Assembly (NCBI GenBank): GCA_036417435.1
Contig: CM070902.1
Span: 131,863,886-131,927,885 of the forward strand
Source: Inia geoffrensis
Lineage: Eukaryota > Chordata > Mammalia > Artiodactyla > Iniidae
DNA length: 64,000 nucleotides
Reading direction: 5' to 3'
Both the position numbers and the translations under genes were made by a program. Below the pieces are notes generated by a model. The model saw only the letters and a program-made list of their open reading frames with translations, was not told where the DNA came from and made no database searches. Within the stretch, counting starts at the first letter, position 1. The number at the start of each line of letters is the position of its first letter. Of this stretch, positions 59,959 through 64,000 are shown one piece after another.

Positions 59959-60165
59959 TTTCTTTTTTTTTTGCGGTACGCGGGCCTCTCACTGTCATGG
60001 CCTTTCCTGTTGCGGAGCACAGGCTCTGGACGCGCAGGTTCAGCGGCCATGGCTCACGGGCCCAGCCGCTCCTAGGAATACGGGATCCTCCCGGACCAGG
60101 GCACGAACCTGTGTCCCCTGCATCGGCAGGCAGACTCTCAACCACTGTGCCACCAGGGAAGCCCA
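59959..60165 (-). mobile_element. tRNA-derived SINE (cetacean CHR type), minus strand
   Basis: T-run, 'gcggtacgcgggcctctcac', 'cacgaacctgtgtcccctgc', ending 'ccaccagggaagccca'. Exact target duplication agaacagtgcttttc at 59944-59958 and 60166-60180. Young. Confidence 0.95.
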
Positions 60166-60540
60166 AGAACAGTGCTTTTCAAATTTATTTTATTGAATCC
60201 CAGGACTCTTAGTATGTTGGCCAAGATTCATTGGTCAGTTCTATAGTCATTAGTATTGAATACATCTTGTAACAGCTGTTTTCAAAATAGTCCTAAATTC
60301 TCAGAGAATTATGTTAATTGTTAATCATCATACATAATGGTTAATTTCTGATTTGTAATCTTAACGTAATAATGAAGGTTGGTAAAGTCCACAGTTACTG
60401 AGATGGCACTTTTCCTTATGTTACATGTTTACCTGGGTCCTTACCAGTTACTTTATCTCACTTGATTTCATGAGTAGCTGATGTTTTCTTTCTGGTTGTG
60501 ATTTTAGTGGGTTTTTTTTTGGTTTTTGTTTTATGTGCTT

Positions 60541-60667
60541 TTTTTTTTTGTTTTTTTTTGGCCATGCTGTGCAGCATGTGGGATCTTAATTCCCCAACTA
60601 GGGATTGAACCCTCACCCCCTGCAGTGGAAGCATGGAGTTTTAACCACTGGACTGCCAGGAAAGTCC
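60541..60667 (-). mobile_element. Short tRNA-derived SINE, older subtype, minus strand
   Basis: T-runs, 'ggccatgctgtgcagcatgt', 'gggattgaaccctcaccccc', ending 'gactgccaggaaagtcc'. About 125 bp, a shorter SINE type than the others. No clear target duplication. Confidence 0.85.
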
Positions 60668-62005
60668 TGTTTAGTGTTCTTGATTGCTGCCATACATATG
60701 TCTGTTAGCCTCATGCAATTGCTTGTGTTGCTGTCAGGCTATAACCAGTGCATTTTAGGATGTAAACTGTACTTATGTCCAGTGATCAGTTTATAGAGGC
60801 AGTAATCACCCAGGTTTATACTTGACAGCCATATGGATGGCTCATGCGAACAATTCTTTTTTTACTTTATTATGTGATATGCAGGGTATTTTAGTTGTTA
60901 GGTTTAGATGTTGCAGAAGAAATGTTGCCATTTTTACACGGCTGCAGTACCTTTTAGAATTTGCTTGAAACTTTTAGAATGTAGTAAAATAGTATCATGG
61001 TTTACGTATTCCTTTAACTTCATTGCTTTAACTGAGAGGTTTTAATGTTATCTCCACAGGAAAACAAAATGTTTTTCAAGAAAATGATAATAATATTAGT
61101 AGCATTAGTATCAACATTGTTTTTGTAAAAGTTTAGCGGCCAACCCTAGCCATCTAATTTAGCACATTTTGTTGTAACATAAAAGAGAAACTATGAGGAA
61201 AAAAAAATCTCAATAATTTATATGCAATAGATTTGTACTATTCACCTCTGAGGTCTCTTGTAATTTGACCTCTGTGGTAGCTATAAAATATTAGAGTAAA
61301 ATAAGATCATACTAAGAATATTTACCTAAGACAACACATAATTTTAGAATCAGTTTTAATGTATACATTATAATAATAAAATAAGAAAAATCTCCTTGTT
61401 ATGGTGATGTCTTCAAATGCTAATTACAAACATTATTAATTATTGTTAGCTGCCGATTCATTCTAGGATTTAACCTAAATTTTTCCACTTCATGTTCTTA
61501 AATGAAAACAACTGTCACTTTAAGGGATTCTATTCCATCTCCATATGATGGTGATAGAATTTCCTAAAAGGAAAGCAAAAATTTTCTGAAAGGAAATTGA
61601 TTGCTAAAATATACATTCAATAACATTGAATACTTATTTTCCCGGTCCTTGACAAATCATGAGGGAATGAATAATAACTGAATGTCTTCTCTGGGTCCAA
61701 CCCTGCTCTAGGCATGGAGGCTGTAGTAGTAAATGAAGCAAAGTGGCTGCTTTTATGAGCTTCTGTTCTATAGCTAGATGGTTTACTGTCTAACACTTGC
61801 CAAAACTCCAACTGATGGAAGGGTTGTTTAAACTACTCTAATGATCAGCTGTTTTCCCAAGGGGAAACTCTGACCAATGGCTGATTTCAGATTGCTGCAT
61901 TTTTAATGATATGAAAGTTGCATTTGGAATTAGATCGCAACCCTGTGGTCATGATGGAGAGGCTCCATGGATCCCTATGGAATGAGTTTCTCATCAGAGC
62001 TCTAG
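60668..62005. other. AT-rich unique sequence
   Basis: No gene or repeat recognised apart from the first arm of a 52-bp direct repeat at 61901. Confidence 0.4.
61901..61952 (+). repeat. 52-bp direct repeat, copy 1
   Basis: Begins ttttaatgatatgaaagttg, matches 62969-63020 with about five differences. The intervening kilobase contains a MER5A. Confidence 0.85.
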
Positions 62006-62010
62006 ATGGT

Positions 62011-62200
62011 CTACATCAGTGGTTCTTAAACTTTAGAATACATATGAAACAACTTTGGAACTTGTCAAATTCAGACCTTACCTGGAGACATTCAGTTTCT
62101 TTAGATTTAGAGAGGTGCTGAAGAATCTGCATTTTTAACAAGCAGCAGGTGGTTGTGATGATGGTGGTACCACGATCATATTTTGAGAAACACTTGTATT
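62011..62200 (+). mobile_element. MER5A-type hAT MITE
   Basis: 'cagtggttcttaaactttag' at the left, 'gaatctgcatttttaacaag' in the middle, 'ttttgagaaacacttgtat' at the right. It shows the inverted ends and internal text of MER5A in forward orientation. Confidence 0.85.
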
Positions 62201-63745
62201 TAGATTTTATATATGTGGCATTTACTAATATTATAAACTTAATCTAATTTTACTAATTACTACTAACATTACAAACTTATAGACAACCTTAGCTGTTCAT
62301 TGGTGTAGATGAGATATATGACCCATGTGAGAAATTAATTTTAGCATGAGATGTAGGAAATGTTTATTTTCCCTGGAGAATTATTTTATCATAGTGGATA
62401 ATGTTAAATGTGTAACTTACCATGCTTCCTTTTCCATTTTGGCATTCAGGTAGCTTTGTATTAAATTGATAACTGAAAAACAGTCATAAATTTGATCATC
62501 ATAGGTATTCTGATTTCTCCACATCACCCTCCCTTAATGCCACCAGTTTCTAATTGTCTCTTCCAACTCTTCTCAGTGGTTCCGATGATAAATGTTTATT
62601 CATATTTAGCAGTTACACTCCATAAGGAGCCCCAAATACTCTGTGATAAATGAGATGTGTTATAAGCAAGGCACTTTGTAATTCAGACTTTTATTAATGC
62701 AGACAAGTATTTCTTCCAATTTAGTTTAATTTATGTATCACTATGCTAAAGAGAAAAGTTTATTTCTTCATTTTGCAGTAATCATATTTTTGAAATTTGT
62801 ATTCATTTAGGAAATACTGAGAATGTAGATAATAAATATTAGCATTTGTAATAACCATCATGCCTGGGAATACTTGATTATGCAAATGTGATATGAAACA
62901 GGCAGTACGCTGAAGTGGAGTCCTGGACCAAGAATCAGGAGCATGGGATTTAGTCCTAGCTCTATTTATTTTAATGACATGAAAGTTGCATTTGGAATTA
63001 GATCACAACCATATGGCCATTCTGATTATATAGTTATAATAATCACCTTATGACTCTGGAGAAATTGCAACCTCTTTGAACCTCTGTTTTTCCTTCCATG
63101 AAATCACATGGCTTTGAGTAAATAATCTCTGGGCTCTTTTAAGTCTTATTTGCAGATTATTATAATTTCCTTAAGATTTATATGATATAAATTCTCTTTA
63201 AGTATGGCTTTAAAAGAACAGGTAAATGCAAATATCTAAATGGGATATTTTTTAAAGTTGGAAAATCCATCCTCAAGAATTGATTCTGACATTAAGAAAT
63301 GGGCCAGACTCAATTTTGTGTAAGATGTTTCTTACACATGAGACTGAAAGTGCAGTTTAAGTGTTGGTGATACCCCCTCCTCCTTTCTTTTTCACAGTAG
63401 CTATACAAAGGAGGATATAGGTATGTGTACATATGCTATCAAGAAAATTAAATTATATTCAGACAAATGTAAAGTTTTCATCTCCAAATTTGTCTCAGTA
63501 CCTTTCTGCCCACTTCCCCTATATCCTGTCTACCTTTCATGCATTTTATCCTCCTCACTCACTTGATTCTTCAGGATAGACCTGAGGTGGAGATAACAAA
63601 CTACCGACATGGTGATTTTCTAATGCTAACTTCTGTAAAACTAAAATCAGCCTGGAGAATGTTTATCTCTCATAATTACTCACTTAAAAGATTAGACTTC
63701 TAAGAACATTTTTGGATGACTAAAAAATACACTTCCATTTTGCAG
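62201..63745. other. AT-rich unique sequence
   Basis: Contains copy 2 of the 52-bp direct repeat (62969-63020). No gene recognised. Confidence 0.4.
62969..63020 (+). repeat. 52-bp direct repeat, copy 2
   Basis: Begins ttttaatgacatgaaagttg. See 61901-61952. Confidence 0.85.
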
Positions 63746-63970
63746 TGTTATAGCCTTGATAAGAACCTCAAAGTATTGTGAAATTCAAGGCCTCCTGATA
63801 GAATTTGCTGAATACACGATGCAATCTTGTTGCCCAGAGAAGGAGAGAAAAGACATTTTCAGCACTTATAATGGCTGGAGCATCCTTTTGTTTGTTTCTT
63901 CTATGATAAACCTGCAGCAAGTTGAAGCTGTCAGAATATGTCCAGAAGCAGCACAGTTTTTAGACGTCTG
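63746..63970 (+). other. Candidate exon (speculative)
   Basis: 225 nt between an acceptor-like 'acttccattttgcag' (ending 63745) and a near-consensus donor CTG|GTGAGTAAG (63970/63971). One frame is open across the whole stretch, starting after 1 nt and leaving 2 nt, so the exon would be phase-symmetric. It reads SKYCEIQGLLIEFAEYTMQS, then PEKERKDIFSTYNGW and so on. I recognise no protein family, and chance openness over 225 nt is not rare. It could be an lncRNA exon, a coding exon or nothing. Confidence 0.25.
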
Positions 63971-64000
63971 GTGAGTAAGAATATCTCTAATCATGAACAC

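Overview
This is mammalian nuclear DNA, most likely from a cetacean (toothed or baleen whale). Most of what can be recognised is retrotransposon. The strongest species clue is about fourteen copies of a tRNA-derived SINE that opens with 'cttccctggtggc.cagtggtt' and ends in an A-tail. Several copies carry the 'gcggtacgcgggcctctcactg' (reverse-strand) end typical of whale CHR-type SINEs. Young L1 elements of ferungulate type, a cetartiodactyl-type mariner miniature and ancient MIR/L2/MER5A/ERV-L relics fit this. No intact protein-coding gene was found. The window is intergenic, or lies inside a large intron. There is one speculative candidate exon at the right edge.

Layout. 0.6-4.5 kb: an old minus-strand L1 (part of ORF2, ORF1, 5'UTR) hit by three SINEs. 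4.5-5.1 kb: a TUSC2 processed pseudogene, minus strand. 5.9-8.2 kb: ancient LINE sequence and an L1 3' end. 10-15 kb: several LTR relics, one with a tRNA-Leu-like primer site, and an L1 tail. 15.8-18.0 kb: a MER5A DNA transposon split by a SINE and by an MRPL49 processed pseudogene. 21.08-28.1 kb: full-length plus-strand L1 (called L1-A), with a 3' transduction and a 15-bp target-site duplication. 31.2-34.3 kb: a long L2 relic with nested L1 pieces and a mariner MITE. 35-50 kb: mostly unique AT-rich sequence with SINEs, MIR/L2 relics, a truncated L1, a twin-primed L1 and a probable ERV LTR. 52.9-59.77 kb: full-length minus-strand L1 (called L1-B). 60-64 kb: SINEs, a MER5A copy and unique sequence.

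The most interesting result comes from comparing the two full-length L1s. The L1-B 5'UTR contains a 368-nt GT...AG segment with a TACTAAT box and a long pyrimidine tract. L1-A lacks exactly this segment, as if L1-A were the reverse-transcribed copy of a spliced L1 RNA. The two copies also share the same premature ORF2 stop. Each has lost a different in-frame domain: L1-B the ORF1 N-terminal/coiled-coil region, L1-A the ORF2 cysteine-rich C-terminal region. Neither can be autonomous as it stands.
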